A stretch of DNA of 64,000 bases from an uncultured Prevotellaceae bacterium (GCA_902786665.1 CADADN010000003.1:145887-209886); one strand, 5' to 3'; counted from the first letter of the stretch, positions 26,246-36,310 are shown. Notes: generated by a model from the letters alone, not told the origin. Numbers and translations are program-made.

Positions 26246-27706
26246 TTAGAATTGTGCGTAAATGAAGGGTTGGATGTCGTTAAGGCGGAAATTGATGACC
26301 AGTTGCAACACAATGAAAAGGAGAATGACTTTCAAGGTGATGGGCGAGTCGATGAACCTTTGCTTCAAACGCTCGGTATGGCGTTCACGGATGGCATGCA
26401 ACCCCATGCCTAACGCTACGAATACCACCCATGCTGTACGGGTCTCGACAAAGGGAACAAGGTAGGCCCAACTGAAGTCGGTGAAAACCTTCTTGATGAT
26501 TTCGAAGGCGGTATGCAGGTTGGGAGAACGGAAAAACACCCAAGTGAACATCACGTAGCTATAAGTGATGGCCCAGGCGACAAACTTCACATACCACGTG
26601 TTCTCTATTTTGTCAAGCCATTGACGGCAGAATTTGTGAACCACCAACCCTATGCCATGAAGAACACCCCAGAAGAAGAACATCCATGACGCACCGTGCC
26701 ACAAACCGGCAACCACCATCGAGATGAAATTGTTGAAATAAGTACGGAGCTTGCCTTTGCGGTTACCACCAAGAGGAATGTAGAGATAGTCGCGAAACCA
26801 AGTGGATAGGGAGATATGCCATCGATGCCAAAACTCCTGGAGGTTGAGCGACTGGTAGGGATAGCGGAAATTCTCTTTCAGCTCATAACCCATCAACATG
26901 GCTATGCCGATGCTGATGTCGCTATAACCTGAGAAGTCGCAGAAAATCTGCAAGGAGTAGCCCATTACGCCCATGAGATTCTCAAAACCGGAATAAGCTG
27001 TGGGGTCGTCGAATATCCAGTTGTTGTATTGAGCGATGTAGTCGGCTATGAGGGCCTTTTTCACCAAACCCACCATGATGAGCCAAAGACCGGTGTACAC
27101 CTGGGTGTCGGTGATATGGTAGCGATGCTTCAGCTGTGGGATAAGGGTCTCGGCACGAGTGATGGGACCTGCCATCAACAGCGGGAAGAACGTCAGGTAG
27201 AAGGCGTATTCCAGCAGGCTGGTTTCCAAAGTGAAACGTTTCTTGTATACATCCACCGTGTAGCTGATGGCTTGAAACGTATAGAATGAGATGCCTACGG
27301 GGAGGATGATTGAGAGGGGGGAGAAGTTGCTTGAAGTGAGGTCACGCAGGATCTCGATGAAAAAGTTCGTGTATTTATAGTAGAATAGGGGAAGTAGGTC
27401 GACCACCACGATGAACCACATCCACTTAAGGCGCTCCTTTCCCTCTTTCTTGTTCATCAGTCGTGTCAGATAGTAGGACGCCAGTACGGTGGCGGGAAGA
27501 AGGAGCATCAGGATGCCGTTGGCCTTGTAGGCGAAAAACAAACTGAATGCCAGCACATAACACATCATCGTCACTTTCGAAGAGTGACGAATGAGGATGT
27601 AGATGCCAAAAAAGATGATGAAGGTCACCGCAAACGATATCGACACGAGAGACCACGTGTTGTCGGGAGCGGAGAGATATTGGTGAAGGTAATCGCTGAG
27701 CGGCAT
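26246..27706 (-). CDS. MBOAT family O-acyltransferase (AlgI-like)
   Basis: 486 residues with about eleven helices. LPVGISFYTFQAISYTVDVY, EFWHRWHISLSTWFRDYLY and LWHGASWMFFFWG are the AlgI/DltB/PatA-type MBOAT motifs; the His in LWHGAS is the invariant catalytic one. AlgI-type enzymes pass an acetyl group across the inner membrane for transfer to an exopolysaccharide or peptidoglycan. Its upstream partner is an SGNH protein anchored on the outer face, 35 bp away, the classic two-part arrangement. Confidence 0.92.
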   Translation of the reverse strand: MPLSDYLHQYLSAPDNTWSLVSISFAVTFIIFFGIYILIRHSSKVTMMCYVLAFSLFFAYKANGILMLLLPATVLASYYLTRLMNKKEGKERLKWMWFIVVVDLLPLFYYKYTNFFIEILRDLTSSNFSPLSIILPVGISFYTFQAISYTVDVYKKRFTLETSLLEYAFYLTFFPLLMAGPITRAETLIPQLKHRYHITDTQVYTGLWLIMVGLVKKALIADYIAQYNNWIFDDPTAYSGFENLMGVMGYSLQIFCDFSGYSDISIGIAMLMGYELKENFRYPYQSLNLQEFWHRWHISLSTWFRDYLYIPLGGNRKGKLRTYFNNFISMVVAGLWHGASWMFFFWGVLHGIGLVVHKFCRQWLDKIENTWYVKFVAWAITYSYVMFTWVFFRSPNLHTAFEIIKKVFTDFSWAYLVPFVETRTAWVVFVALGMGLHAIRERHTERLKQRFIDSPITLKVILLFIVLQLVINFRLNDIQPFIYAQF

Positions 27707-27741
27707 GATGGAAATAAGGACATGAAAAGTGGCGGATGCCG

Positions 27742-28533
27742 TTACGACTTCTTCGAGGGGGTGTTGAGGGTGGGAGCTTTTTCCTTAACCCTGAACACCT
27801 CGAGGTGTTCGATGGGCCAGGACTGCTTGCCTTCAGGTTTGTTTAAAACCACAGGGTGGATGCAAGAATCGCTGGTCATCCATTCTGCTACCTCGTCCAT
27901 CCAGATGCGGGCACCTTTCGACGTAGGATGAAGATGGTCCTTCGCACGCTCCATCTCTATCGTTTGGGAGTTGAAATAGCGCTTCTTGCCGAACACTTTA
28001 GCTATCTCGTCATTCAAACCGTTGTCTGGTTTGGTGTTTGGAGGGCCGATGAATATGCAAGGAAGGTCGCCGGCTTTCGACAACATACGCGTCAAGTTCT
28101 CATTCAACAGCTGCATGTTCTTCGTATGTAATTCGTTGCTGCCCACGCAGAAAATCACATAAGTCGGACGTACCTCATTGAGGTAATAGTCCAACGTGCC
28201 ACCGCTCCAGGCAACAGTGGTACTGCCATGCCATGTCACGGCATACATCGTGTCGCCACTTTGTTTGCAGTAATCATAGAAACGGTAAGCAAGAGGCTCT
28301 ACCATGGAGTCGCCGATGAAAAGGAAACGTTGGGATGTAGAGTCGGGTACAACCACTTCCTCTTCAACAACGGTAAGCGTGGTGGAGTCCGTGGTTTCGG
28401 GATGGAAAACGTCGAGATTGATTTTCTTGAGCATCTGTTTCGCAAAAGTAACACCATAAGGTGAACTGGCGTAAATAAACAATGCGGAAAACGTTACAAA
28501 TATGATTAGAAATACCTTGAATTGCGAATTCAT
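27742..28533 (-). CDS. SGNH-fold protein, probable O-acyl transfer partner of the MBOAT protein
   Basis: 263 residues. An N-terminal helix (FKVFLIIFVTFSALFIYA) places the rest in the periplasm. The SGNH residues are present: FIGDSM with Ser76, CVGSNE for the Asn, and DHLHPT with Asp199 and His202. First gene of an operon whose second gene is an AlgI-type MBOAT, as with AlgX/AlgJ or PatB. It therefore most likely receives the acyl group and transfers it to a glycan; it could instead be an esterase. It resembles DUF459-type proteins. Confidence 0.8.
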   Translation of the reverse strand: MNSQFKVFLIIFVTFSALFIYASSPYGVTFAKQMLKKINLDVFHPETTDSTTLTVVEEEVVVPDSTSQRFLFIGDSMVEPLAYRFYDYCKQSGDTMYAVTWHGSTTVAWSGGTLDYYLNEVRPTYVIFCVGSNELHTKNMQLLNENLTRMLSKAGDLPCIFIGPPNTKPDNGLNDEIAKVFGKKRYFNSQTIEMERAKDHLHPTSKGARIWMDEVAEWMTSDSCIHPVVLNKPEGKQSWPIEHLEVFRVKEKAPTLNTPSKKS

Positions 28534-28579
28534 GTCGTTGATTTTGGATAAGAATTAGCGTCCTCTTTAAATCAGACTG

Positions 28580-28611
28580 CAAAATTACACTTTTCTTATG
28601 GATTGGGCAAA
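28580..28611 (-). promoter_or_regulatory. Promoter of the SGNH-MBOAT-CE2 operon
   Basis: Minus strand TTTG (28608-28611), 20 bp, TAATTTTG (28580-28587), 46 bp before the first ATG. Confidence 0.75.
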
Positions 28612-28656
28612 TAATCAACCTCTTTTTCTTAAATGAAAATTATTTTTGGATTTTAT

Positions 28657-28687
28657 TTTGTTTTGACGTAGCTTTGGAGTATCTTTG
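28657..28687 (+). promoter_or_regulatory. Promoter of pepD
   Basis: TTTG at 28657-28660, 19 bp, TATCTTTG at 28680-28687. It is back to back with the promoter of the acylation operon and points to the ATG at 28729. Confidence 0.7.
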
Positions 28688-28728
28688 TATGCTTTTTGTA
28701 TCACCTAATTATATTTGATATTACCAAG

Positions 28729-30183
28729 ATGGACAACCTGAACAATGTGCACTGCCCACCCGTGGATGCCGTGATGAGTATTTTCAAGCAACTCAATGGC
28801 ATTCCACGACCATCTCATCATGAAGAGAAGGTGGCCGACTTCTTATGCCAATATGCACAAGGGCTGGGACTTGAGTACAAACGCGACAAGCAAAACTGTG
28901 TAGTCATCAGGAAACCCGCCTCTGAAGGGCATGAAGATGCTGAGCCGGTTGTGGTGCTCAATCATATGGATATGGTGTGCGTAGGTATGGACAACCCACT
29001 TGAAGACACTGTGAAACAAAAGGTGGAAGGCGACTGGATGATAGCAGATGGCACCTCGCTCGGGGCAGACAATGGCATCGGGTTGTCTATGGCGTTGGCC
29101 ATGCTCGCTGATGATGACATCGTCCATGGACCGATAGAAGTGATGACCACTACCAATGAGGAGGATGGAATGTCGGGAGCTGAGGCTCTCGCACCTGATT
29201 TCATCAAAGGACGAAAGGTGGTGAACTTGGACTCTGAGGACTACGACACCATCACCACGGGGGCGGCGGGGGCCTTGCTGCAGCAACACAGGATGCCGGC
29301 ACCTCTCGTGGAAGCACCACAAGGAAAAAGAAGGTGGTATAAAATCACCATCACCGGTGGAAAGGGTGGACATTCAGGAGTTGACATCGCAAAGGGGAGG
29401 GCTAGCGCCGTCACCATGGCATGGGCAATACTGGCGGCCATCTACAACGAGTATGACATCGAGTTGGCATACATTGATATCGGAGAGGCTAATGCGTCGA
29501 TAGCATCGAAAGCGGTGGTGGTCATCACCGTGCCATCGGGAGAGCCTGCTGAATTCGTCAAGGCGCAGGAAGAAAGTTTCAACCAATGGGTCGCGGAAGA
29601 ATATCGGGACACAGACAAGGACGTCAGATGCTCGATTGAGAAGGTAAAACCGATGCAAAAAGTCATCCAACACGACGCTTTCCACCAAATGATGCTTTGC
29701 TTGGAAAAACTGCCACAGGGAGTGGTGAAAATGAGTGAGACCATGGAGGGCACGCCTGAAACATCCAATAATGTGGGAAGAGTCTACCACGACGGAGAAG
29801 CCTTGGTCGTCACCACACACACCAGAAGTTTCATTAACAATGTCATGGAGTCGGTGGCTGCAGAAATAGCTGATGTGATGGCTGAAAGCGGAGCAGTGTC
29901 GCAAACATTGATGAAGGCACCGGCATGGAAGGAGGATGCAGGGTCGCCGTTCATCAAACTCACTTCCGACGTGTTCAACGATGTGCTGGGATGGAGGCCA
30001 AGGATGGTTGCCATGCATTTCGTCCTTGAGGCTGGATATCTCGTGCAGAAATTCCCTGGATTGCAAATCGCAAGCATCGGACCTCGAATCCTGGAGCCAC
30101 ACTCCACATCTGAAAGGGTGCAAATAAGCACCATCGAAGATATCTGGAAGGTTTTCATCAACCTGCTTGCCAGAATGGCTTGA
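28729..30183 (+). CDS. pepD: Aminoacyl-histidine dipeptidase (M20 family, PepD)
   Basis: 484-residue cytosolic zinc dipeptidase. The metal ligands of M20C are visible: His and Asp in LNHMDMVC, Asp in LGADNGIG, the catalytic Glu pair in TTNEEDGMSG, Asp in NLDSEDYD, and the final His in LEPHSTSER. GGHSGVDIAKGRA opens the lid domain. It hydrolyses Xaa-His and other dipeptides, useful in a peptide-fermenting gut bacterium. The in-frame TTG at 28696 is rejected as a start because it lies where transcription begins. The stop is 32 bp before the next ATG. Confidence 0.93.
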   Translation: MDNLNNVHCPPVDAVMSIFKQLNGIPRPSHHEEKVADFLCQYAQGLGLEYKRDKQNCVVIRKPASEGHEDAEPVVVLNHMDMVCVGMDNPLEDTVKQKVEGDWMIADGTSLGADNGIGLSMALAMLADDDIVHGPIEVMTTTNEEDGMSGAEALAPDFIKGRKVVNLDSEDYDTITTGAAGALLQQHRMPAPLVEAPQGKRRWYKITITGGKGGHSGVDIAKGRASAVTMAWAILAAIYNEYDIELAYIDIGEANASIASKAVVVITVPSGEPAEFVKAQEESFNQWVAEEYRDTDKDVRCSIEKVKPMQKVIQHDAFHQMMLCLEKLPQGVVKMSETMEGTPETSNNVGRVYHDGEALVVTTHTRSFINNVMESVAAEIADVMAESGAVSQTLMKAPAWKEDAGSPFIKLTSDVFNDVLGWRPRMVAMHFVLEAGYLVQKFPGLQIASIGPRILEPHSTSERVQISTIEDIWKVFINLLARMA

Positions 30184-30215
30184 TCTTATTATTCCCATAT
30201 ATTCATTTTTCCATC

Positions 30216-31319
30216 ATGAGCAAAGACATCAAGAAAATCGTCCTCACAGGAGGACCTTGCGCCGGAAAGACCACGGCACTCGTCAAAGTAATAGAACATT
30301 TCTCCAGCATTGGATACAAGGTGTTCACCATCCCGGAGGTGCCCACGCTCTTCAGTCAGGCGGGAATGAACTATCTCACCGACAACAAGGAACTGTTCTA
30401 CCAAGGGGAAAAGGCCACGCTCGAGGTGCAAATCGCCTTGGAAGACAAATTCATGAGAATGGCGGAGGAATGCACGCAGCCCACCATCGTCGTTTGCGAC
30501 AGGGGGGCCATGGACATCTCGGCATACATGGCTCCGGAATTGTGGGAGAAAATGACAAAGGAATTGGGGACTTCTACTATGGAGTTGAGAGACAAGCGAT
30601 ACGACGCAGTGCTACACCTCGTGTCGGCGGCTGACGGTGCTGAGGAGTTCTATACCACTGCAACAAATGCACAGAGATATGAAAAGAGTGATGAGGAAGG
30701 GCTACGCCAGGCAAGGTTGCTCGACAAGAAGGTCATCAACGCTTGGACTGGACATTCGCATCTCAGGGTCATCAACAACCATGAGGATTTTGAGAAAAAA
30801 CTCAATAGGGTGCTTAAGGAGATTTCCTTCGTCCTCGGATTGCCACAGCCCATCGAGGAAGAGCGCAAATACATCGTCGAGTTGACCGGAGAACTACCCG
30901 AATGCATCGTGAGCGAAATCACACAAACCTATCTGGTGGCCGAGCCTGGATGTGAGGTGAGACTCCGTAGAAGAGGATGGGAAGGTAAGTTCGTCAACGT
31001 TCATACCGCAAAGACGCCTCTGTCAGACACCGAATATGTGCAGACAGAAAGACAAATCAGCAACAATCTATACACTTCACTCTTGCAGCAGGCCGACCCT
31101 TACAGGCATACCATCCAGAAAACAAGAAAAAGCTTCATTTGGAAAGGCCAATATTTCGAACTGGACCTCTTTTCAAAACCTGTTGACGGGCTGATGATAC
31201 TTGAGACAAAGGGGGTGGCTTCCGACGAGTCGGTGAAATTCCCGCCATTCATCAGAGTCATTGAGGATATCACTGGCAACAAGAAATACTACAACTACAA
31301 CATCGCATTGAGAAAATAG
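30216..31319 (+). CDS. P-loop ATPase with CYTH-like domain (TTD14-like)
   Basis: 367 residues in two domains. Residues 1-190 are a P-loop kinase-like AAA_28 domain: GGPCAGKT at 12-19, VVCDRGAMD as Walker B, and a lid with RYEKSDEEGLRQARL. Residues 200-367 form a CYTH-type tunnel fold: EEERKYIV gives the ExExK motif, and alternating charged strands follow (EVRLRRRGWEGK, SFIWKGQYFELDLF, LMILETKG). The same two-domain order is found in the eukaryotic TTD14 protein, which binds GTP and phosphoinositide. A triphosphate or nucleotide substrate is likely. It precedes truA by 6 bp. Start 30216 is preferred over 30180. Confidence 0.8.
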   Translation: MSKDIKKIVLTGGPCAGKTTALVKVIEHFSSIGYKVFTIPEVPTLFSQAGMNYLTDNKELFYQGEKATLEVQIALEDKFMRMAEECTQPTIVVCDRGAMDISAYMAPELWEKMTKELGTSTMELRDKRYDAVLHLVSAADGAEEFYTTATNAQRYEKSDEEGLRQARLLDKKVINAWTGHSHLRVINNHEDFEKKLNRVLKEISFVLGLPQPIEEERKYIVELTGELPECIVSEITQTYLVAEPGCEVRLRRRGWEGKFVNVHTAKTPLSDTEYVQTERQISNNLYTSLLQQADPYRHTIQKTRKSFIWKGQYFELDLFSKPVDGLMILETKGVASDESVKFPPFIRVIEDITGNKKYYNYNIALRK

Positions 31320-31325
31320 GGCATT

Positions 31326-32069
31326 GTGGGAAGGTTCTTCATCACATTCGCATACGACGGTACAAGGTACCACGGGTGGCAAATCCAACCAAATGGAATT
31401 TCAGTACAGGCTGAGATGCAAAACGCCTTGGCTACCCTGCTGAGGCAACCCGTGGAGGTGGTGGCGGCAGGACGAACAGATGCAGGAGTCCATGCGTGCA
31501 AGATGGTCGCGCATTTCGACACCGATGCTACTTTTCAAACCTCGCAACTCGCATACCAACTCAACCGGTTGTTGCCGAGGGACATTGCAGTAGACCATCT
31601 CAAGGAGGTGCCTGGTGAATTGCATGCCAGGTTCAGTGCTCTCTCGCGCACCTATCATTATTTCATACATACCAGGAAGGACCCTTTCGTCGACCAATTC
31701 TCATGCTTGCTGCGATACAAACTCGATTTCCCACTAATGAACGAAGCGGGAAGAATCCTCGCTTCTTACGACGACTTCGGGGCCTTTTGCAAAACTCACA
31801 CCGACGTGAAAACTACCATTTGCCATGTGAAAGAGGCAAGATGGGAGCAAATGTCTTCACATCATTACAGGTTCACCATCACAGCCAATCGCTTCCTTAG
31901 AAACATGGTTAGAGCCGTTGTCGGGACAATGGTCGATGTGGGAAGGGGAAAATTGTCATTGGAAGACTTAAGAGGCATCATTGAGAGCAAAAACCGTTGC
32001 AGAGCGGGAGAGAGCATGCCGGCTAAGGCGCTCTTCCTTGCCGATGTGACTTATCCAGAGGAGGTCTGA
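31326..32069 (+). CDS. truA: tRNA pseudouridine synthase A
   Basis: 247 residues; makes pseudouridine at positions 38-40 of the tRNA anticodon arm. The catalytic Asp52 is in GRTDAGVHA, and RTYHYFIHT and NRFLRNMVRAVVGTMVDVG are the other family blocks. The start is a GTG at 31326 because no ATG is available before the YDGTRYHGWQ block; translation may follow closely from the upstream gene, whose stop is 6 bp away. Confidence 0.95.
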   Translation: MGRFFITFAYDGTRYHGWQIQPNGISVQAEMQNALATLLRQPVEVVAAGRTDAGVHACKMVAHFDTDATFQTSQLAYQLNRLLPRDIAVDHLKEVPGELHARFSALSRTYHYFIHTRKDPFVDQFSCLLRYKLDFPLMNEAGRILASYDDFGAFCKTHTDVKTTICHVKEARWEQMSSHHYRFTITANRFLRNMVRAVVGTMVDVGRGKLSLEDLRGIIESKNRCRAGESMPAKALFLADVTYPEEV

Positions 32070-32174
32070 GAGGGTGGAAAATTCAAAAAACAAAAAAACA
32101 AATCAATATACATAAAATATAAATAAAGATTAAACTTTTCCACATTGCATTCGTCAAAAGAAAAAACAAAAGCA

Positions 32175-32546
32175 ATGATCAAAGAAACTGAAAACAAACC
32201 GATTGAGCGGAAAAACCCATTCAAAGTGCCTGATGGTTATTTTGACACCCTCACTACAAGGGTGATGGAGAATATTCCTGAAAACCAAGTCAGGATGATA
32301 CCTGTTCAAAACGACAATCACGTTTCGAAGAAATGGTGGAGGGTTGTGGCAGCTGCCGCCGCCGTCGTGGTCGCGGTGTTTGGAGTGGGACTGTATATGC
32401 AACATGACGACAATGCGACACAGGTGAAAACTGCTGCAGTGCAGCAATCCTCCTCATCGGCTACGACAGAAACCAACATCGATGCCATGGCTGATTACAT
32501 CATGTGTGACGATTACGAACTTTATGCATATCTTGCTGATGAATAA
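32175..32546 (+). CDS. Single-span membrane protein with NPFKVPDGYF motif
   Basis: 123 residues. NPFKVPDGYFDTLTTRVMENIP near residue 14 is a motif common to Bacteroidota proteins encoded just after ECF sigma factors, and a hydrophobic helix follows (VVAAAAAVVVAVFGVGLY, about 60-78) with a Ser/Thr-rich outer part. An anti-sigma-like role is inferred only from that usual context; no sigma gene is present here. Its last 8 bases overlap the next gene, indicating translational coupling. ATG 32175 is preferred to the upstream in-frame start at 32145. Confidence 0.65.
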   Translation: MIKETENKPIERKNPFKVPDGYFDTLTTRVMENIPENQVRMIPVQNDNHVSKKWWRVVAAAAAVVVAVFGVGLYMQHDDNATQVKTAAVQQSSSSATTETNIDAMADYIMCDDYELYAYLADE

Positions 32547-32979
32547 GCTATTGAAAATACAACTCGTGACCATACTCCTTGCAATGGCATCTTTGAACGT
32601 CGCTGCACAGGGACACAATAGGTTCAATCCAGCAAAATTCAAGGCCGACCTGGAAAAATTCATCACTGTCGAGGCTTGCTTGACACCTCGGGAGGCGGCT
32701 GCTTTCTTCCCCCTCTATAATGAATTGAACAACAAACAGAGGGTGCTCTATGATAAGATACGCGAACTTAGGAGAATGAAACCGGCTGATGAAGAAAGAT
32801 GCAAGAAAGTCATCGCCGAAATCGACCAACTGGAAATAGAAATCAAACAACTGCAGTCCAATTACCACACAAGATTCCTTGCCATCATCCCTGCTTCAAA
32901 ACTCTTTGATGTCATCAGGGCGGAAAACAAATTCCACAGACAGGCGATGAGAAATGCTGCCAACCCTTGGCAAAGATGA
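32539..32979 (+). CDS. Spy/CpxP-like periplasmic protein
   Basis: 146 residues with signal peptide MNKLLKIQLVTILLAMASLNVAAQ. The mature protein is helical: LEKFITVEACLTPREAAAFFPLYNELN, then a charged coiled-coil (RELRRMKPADEERCKKVIAEIDQLEIEIKQLQ). This is the shape of the small Spy/CpxP-type stress chaperones and sensors that Bacteroidota place next to the VPxGYF membrane proteins. Translationally coupled to the gene upstream. A role as envelope-stress sensor is inferred. Confidence 0.7.
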   Translation: MNKLLKIQLVTILLAMASLNVAAQGHNRFNPAKFKADLEKFITVEACLTPREAAAFFPLYNELNNKQRVLYDKIRELRRMKPADEERCKKVIAEIDQLEIEIKQLQSNYHTRFLAIIPASKLFDVIRAENKFHRQAMRNAANPWQR

Positions 32980-33006
32980 AAATGTTTTGATAAAGCGCAA
33001 TACCTG

Positions 33007-33041
33007 CCCCTATGAGACGTGTACTGCAACGTCGCATGGGG
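33007..33041. other. Imperfect 12-bp hairpin after the Spy-like gene
   Basis: CCCCTATG-A-GACGT pairs with ACGTC-G-CATGGGG around an 8-base loop. There is no T tract, so it may be a mRNA-end stabiliser or part of a small RNA; the remaining 32980-33296 holds no convincing gene. Confidence 0.5.
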
Positions 33042-33296
33042 AAACATATAAGCAAACATGGCTTCCTTTCAACTCTGCTTCGAACCATCAAAGTGGGGAG
33101 AATGCGGAACATAAGTCATAATGATGAACATACGACTCTGACAAGCCACAACAAACGGGCGGAACAGAGAAAGAAATATGATTACAGATTGTTTTCAGAC
33201 ACTAATTCTAATAATTATTAATTTTCGAAAGATTTTCTCTCTTTTGTTTTCACATCTCATAAATTAGTAGTAATTTTACACCTTGAAAAGGGACAA

Positions 33297-33332
33297 AATC
33301 GCTTAGAATGCGATTAAATGCCTTTTAAGGCA
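33297..33332. repeat. Two small inverted repeats before gyrA
   Basis: AATCGC/GCGATT (33297-33315) and TGCCTT/AAGGCA (33319-33332) in tandem, 24-41 bp before the gyrA promoter box ends. They could bind a regulator or form cruciforms that respond to supercoiling. Confidence 0.4.
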
Positions 33333-33355
33333 ATTTTTAGCCAAAACGTTACTCT

Positions 33356-33363
33356 TAATTTTG
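33356..33363 (+). promoter_or_regulatory. Possible promoter -7 box of gyrA
   Basis: TAATTTTG 10 bp before the gyrA ATG. Transcription from here would give an almost leaderless message, so an upstream start is also possible. Confidence 0.4.
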
Positions 33364-33373
33364 ACAGCTAATA

Positions 33374-36184
33374 ATGGACGAAAATCAAACTTTTGACCAA
33401 GACAAGATCATCAAGATCAACATTGAGGAGGAGATGAAAAAATCATACATCGACTACTCCATGTCGGTCATTGTCGCACGCGCGCTTCCGGATGTCAGGG
33501 ATGGATTCAAACCCGTTCACAGGAGAATTCTTTATGGAATGATGGGTATTGGAAACACCAGCGACAAACCTTACAAGAAATGTGCACGTGTCGTGGGAGA
33601 GGTGCTGGGAAAATACCATCCACATGGAGACAGCTCCGTGTATGGAGCACTCGTAAGAATGGCACAGGAATGGAACATGAGATACACTCTCGTCGACGGC
33701 CAGGGAAACTTTGGCAGCGTCGATGGTGACTCGCCTGCTGCCATGCGTTACACCGAGTGCAGGCTTTCCAAGATGGGAGAGCACATCATGGACGACCTCG
33801 ACAAGGATACTGTCGACATGATCAACAACTTCGACGACTCTCTCACTGAGCCGTCTATCATGCCTACCAAGATTCCAAACCTCCTTGTCAACGGTGGAAA
33901 CGGCATCGCTGTAGGCATGGCGACAAACATTCCTACACACAACCTCGGAGAAGTCATCGATGGATGTTGTGCTTACATCGACAATCCTGACATCGACACA
34001 GAAGGACTCATGGAATACATCAAGGCACCTGACTTCCCTACGGGAGCCTACATCTATGGCATCCAAGGGGTTAAAGACGCATATGAGACAGGAAGAGGAA
34101 GAATCGTCATAAGGGCAAAAGCGGAAATCGAAAGCGGGGACGCACATGATAAAATCGTTGTCACTGAGATACCTTACGGGGTCAACAAGGCCCAACTCAT
34201 AGAAAACATTGCCGACCTCGTCAAAGAAGGAAAAATAGAAGGCATCTCAAATGTCAACGACGAGACGGGAAGACAGGGCATGCGCATCGTCGTGGATGTA
34301 AAAAAAGATGCCAATGCAAACGTCATCCTCAATAAACTGTTCAAGATGACTCAGTTGCAAAGCTCTTTCTCTGTCAACTGCATCGCATTGGTCAAAGGCA
34401 GGCCTAGACTTCTCTCTCTCAAGGAATGTGTGGCATATTTTGTAGAACACAGGCATGATGTCACCATCAGAAGAACTCAATTCGACCTCAACAAAGCTAA
34501 GGAGAGGGCACACATACTGGAAGCACTCATCATTGCTTGCGACAACATCGACGAGGTCGTACACATCATAAGAGCTTCGAAAACACCATCCGACGCTCAG
34601 CGTAACCTCGAAAAAAGGTTCGACATCGATGAGCTGCAGTCGAAGGCCATCGTCGACATGCGACTTTCACAACTTACAGGGTTGAGGCTTGACCAACTGC
34701 ATAAGGAGTATGAGGACATTGAAAAACTCATCGAATACCTGCAGTCCATTCTCGACGACCCTGAACTTTGCAAGAAGGTGATGAAAGATGAGCTCTTGGA
34801 AGTTAAGGAGAAATATGGTGATGAGAGAAGGACGGTCATCAAATATTCATCTGAGGAATTCAACCCTGAAGACTTCTATCCCAACGATCCCGTGATCATC
34901 ACTGTAAGTCATTTGGGATACATCAAGAGAACACCACTCAGCGAGTTCAGAGGACAAGCAAGAGGAGGTATTGGGTCGAAAGGCGCAAGGACCAGGGAGC
35001 AGGACTTCACAGAGTTCATCTACCCTGCTACCATGCACAACACCATGCTCTTCTTCACCAAGAAAGGTAAATGCTATTGGCTCAAGTGCTATGAGATTCC
35101 TGAAGGAGGAAAAGATTCAAAGGGAAGGGCCATCCAAAATATGCTCAACATCGACCCTGACGACTCTGTCAATGCTTTCCTCAGACTTAGAGGACTCAAT
35201 GATGAGCAATTCCTCAACACCCACTACGTGGTCTTCGCCACCAAAAAGGGCATCGTCAAGAAAACATGCCTCAAGGCATACAGCAGGCCAAGGTCGATGG
35301 GAGTCAACGCCATCAACATCATCGAAGGCGACGAGGTGGTGGATGTAAGGCTCACCAACGGACGAAACGAACTTGTCCTCGCCAACAGAAACGGCAGGGC
35401 GGTCAGGTTCACCGAAAATGCTGTGAGGAACATGGGACGTGTCGCCACTGGAGTAAGAGGTATGAGACTCGATGGTGGAGACGATGAAGTTGTCGGAATG
35501 ATTGTCATCAACAACGCCGAGAAAGAGAGCATCATGGTTGTCAGCGAGAATGGCTACGGCAAGCGCTCGCAAGTGGAAGACTACAGAAAGACATCCAGGG
35601 CAACCAAGGGCGTGAAAACCATGCAAATCACTGAGAAAACTGGACGCCTCGTCGCCATCAAGAACGTCTCTGATGAGCACGACCTCATGATCATCAACAA
35701 GAGCGGCATCACAATCAGACTGTCTGTGGCTGAGTGCAGGATCATGGGAAGAGCTACACAAGGAGTGAAACTCATCAACCTCACTAAGAAAAACGATGTC
35801 ATCGCAAGCGTGTGCAAGGTGATGGGAGCCGAATTGGAAGCCAATGTGGAGCAAATGAGCAGAACGGAATGGGCTCAGAAATCTGATAGCATCAAGCGAG
35901 ACATGGAATCTGATGATAACGGTAAAGATGATGAAATCCTCCAGGAGAACGATTTGTTTAACGAACCCGACATCTCTGAAGAAGAGTTGAATGAACCTGA
36001 GGGCTTGGAAGAGGCGGAAGAGTTGGATGAACCTGAGGTCTTGGAAGAGACGGAAGAGCAAATTGAGAATGAAGAACAAGACGAGGTGGAAGAAGTGCAG
36101 CAACAAGATGAGGTGGAACAACCGAAACAGAAACCTGCAACCAACCAACAGATGCTCTTTTCATTCGACGATGATGACAAGTAG
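33374..36184 (+). CDS. gyrA: DNA gyrase subunit A
   Basis: 936 residues. Subunit that cuts and rejoins DNA in the gyrase tetramer. The catalytic Tyr126 lies in AAMRYTECR. The quinolone region reads [10 protein letters not shown] (82-91): the serine is wild type, and the position equal to E. coli Asp87 is Gly, which I recall as normal for Bacteroides. The GyrA box of the C-terminal wrapping domain is [10 protein letters not shown]. After the beta-pinwheel comes an unusually acidic tail of about 80 residues with repeats of (E)ELxEPExLEEtEE, then Gln-rich [13 protein letters not shown]. Such tails tune wrapping in other gyrases. It has its own promoter region and 120 bp to the next gene. Confidence 0.96.
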   Translation: MDENQTFDQDKIIKINIEEEMKKSYIDYSMSVIVARALPDVRDGFKPVHRRILYGMMGIGNTSDKPYKKCARVVGEVLGKYHPHGDSSVYGALVRMAQEWNMRYTLVDGQGNFGSVDGDSPAAMRYTECRLSKMGEHIMDDLDKDTVDMINNFDDSLTEPSIMPTKIPNLLVNGGNGIAVGMATNIPTHNLGEVIDGCCAYIDNPDIDTEGLMEYIKAPDFPTGAYIYGIQGVKDAYETGRGRIVIRAKAEIESGDAHDKIVVTEIPYGVNKAQLIENIADLVKEGKIEGISNVNDETGRQGMRIVVDVKKDANANVILNKLFKMTQLQSSFSVNCIALVKGRPRLLSLKECVAYFVEHRHDVTIRRTQFDLNKAKERAHILEALIIACDNIDEVVHIIRASKTPSDAQRNLEKRFDIDELQSKAIVDMRLSQLTGLRLDQLHKEYEDIEKLIEYLQSILDDPELCKKVMKDELLEVKEKYGDERRTVIKYSSEEFNPEDFYPNDPVIITVSHLGYIKRTPLSEFRGQARGGIGSKGARTREQDFTEFIYPATMHNTMLFFTKKGKCYWLKCYEIPEGGKDSKGRAIQNMLNIDPDDSVNAFLRLRGLNDEQFLNTHYVVFATKKGIVKKTCLKAYSRPRSMGVNAINIIEGDEVVDVRLTNGRNELVLANRNGRAVRFTENAVRNMGRVATGVRGMRLDGGDDEVVGMIVINNAEKESIMVVSENGYGKRSQVEDYRKTSRATKGVKTMQITEKTGRLVAIKNVSDEHDLMIINKSGITIRLSVAECRIMGRATQGVKLINLTKKNDVIASVCKVMGAELEANVEQMSRTEWAQKSDSIKRDMESDDNGKDDEILQENDLFNEPDISEEELNEPEGLEEAEELDEPEVLEETEEQIENEEQDEVEEVQQQDEVEQPKQKPATNQQMLFSFDDDDK

Positions 36185-36310
36185 GAGGATGAAAACAATG
36201 ACGAATAACGATCGAGACAATCCATAATTGATTCATTTATAATACTAAACGTGTATCACACAAAACTTTAGAAAGAAACATTAAAAAACAACCTTTTATT
36301 AATTATGATT

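Noticed and set aside
33012-33221. 69-codon frame before gyrA
   Set aside because: Arg/His/Asn-rich, no start signal, overlaps the hairpin; not credible.
33626-33655. Gly at GyrA position 91 as a quinolone-resistance change
   Set aside because: The key serine is wild type and, as far as I recall, Gly is the normal residue there in Bacteroides.
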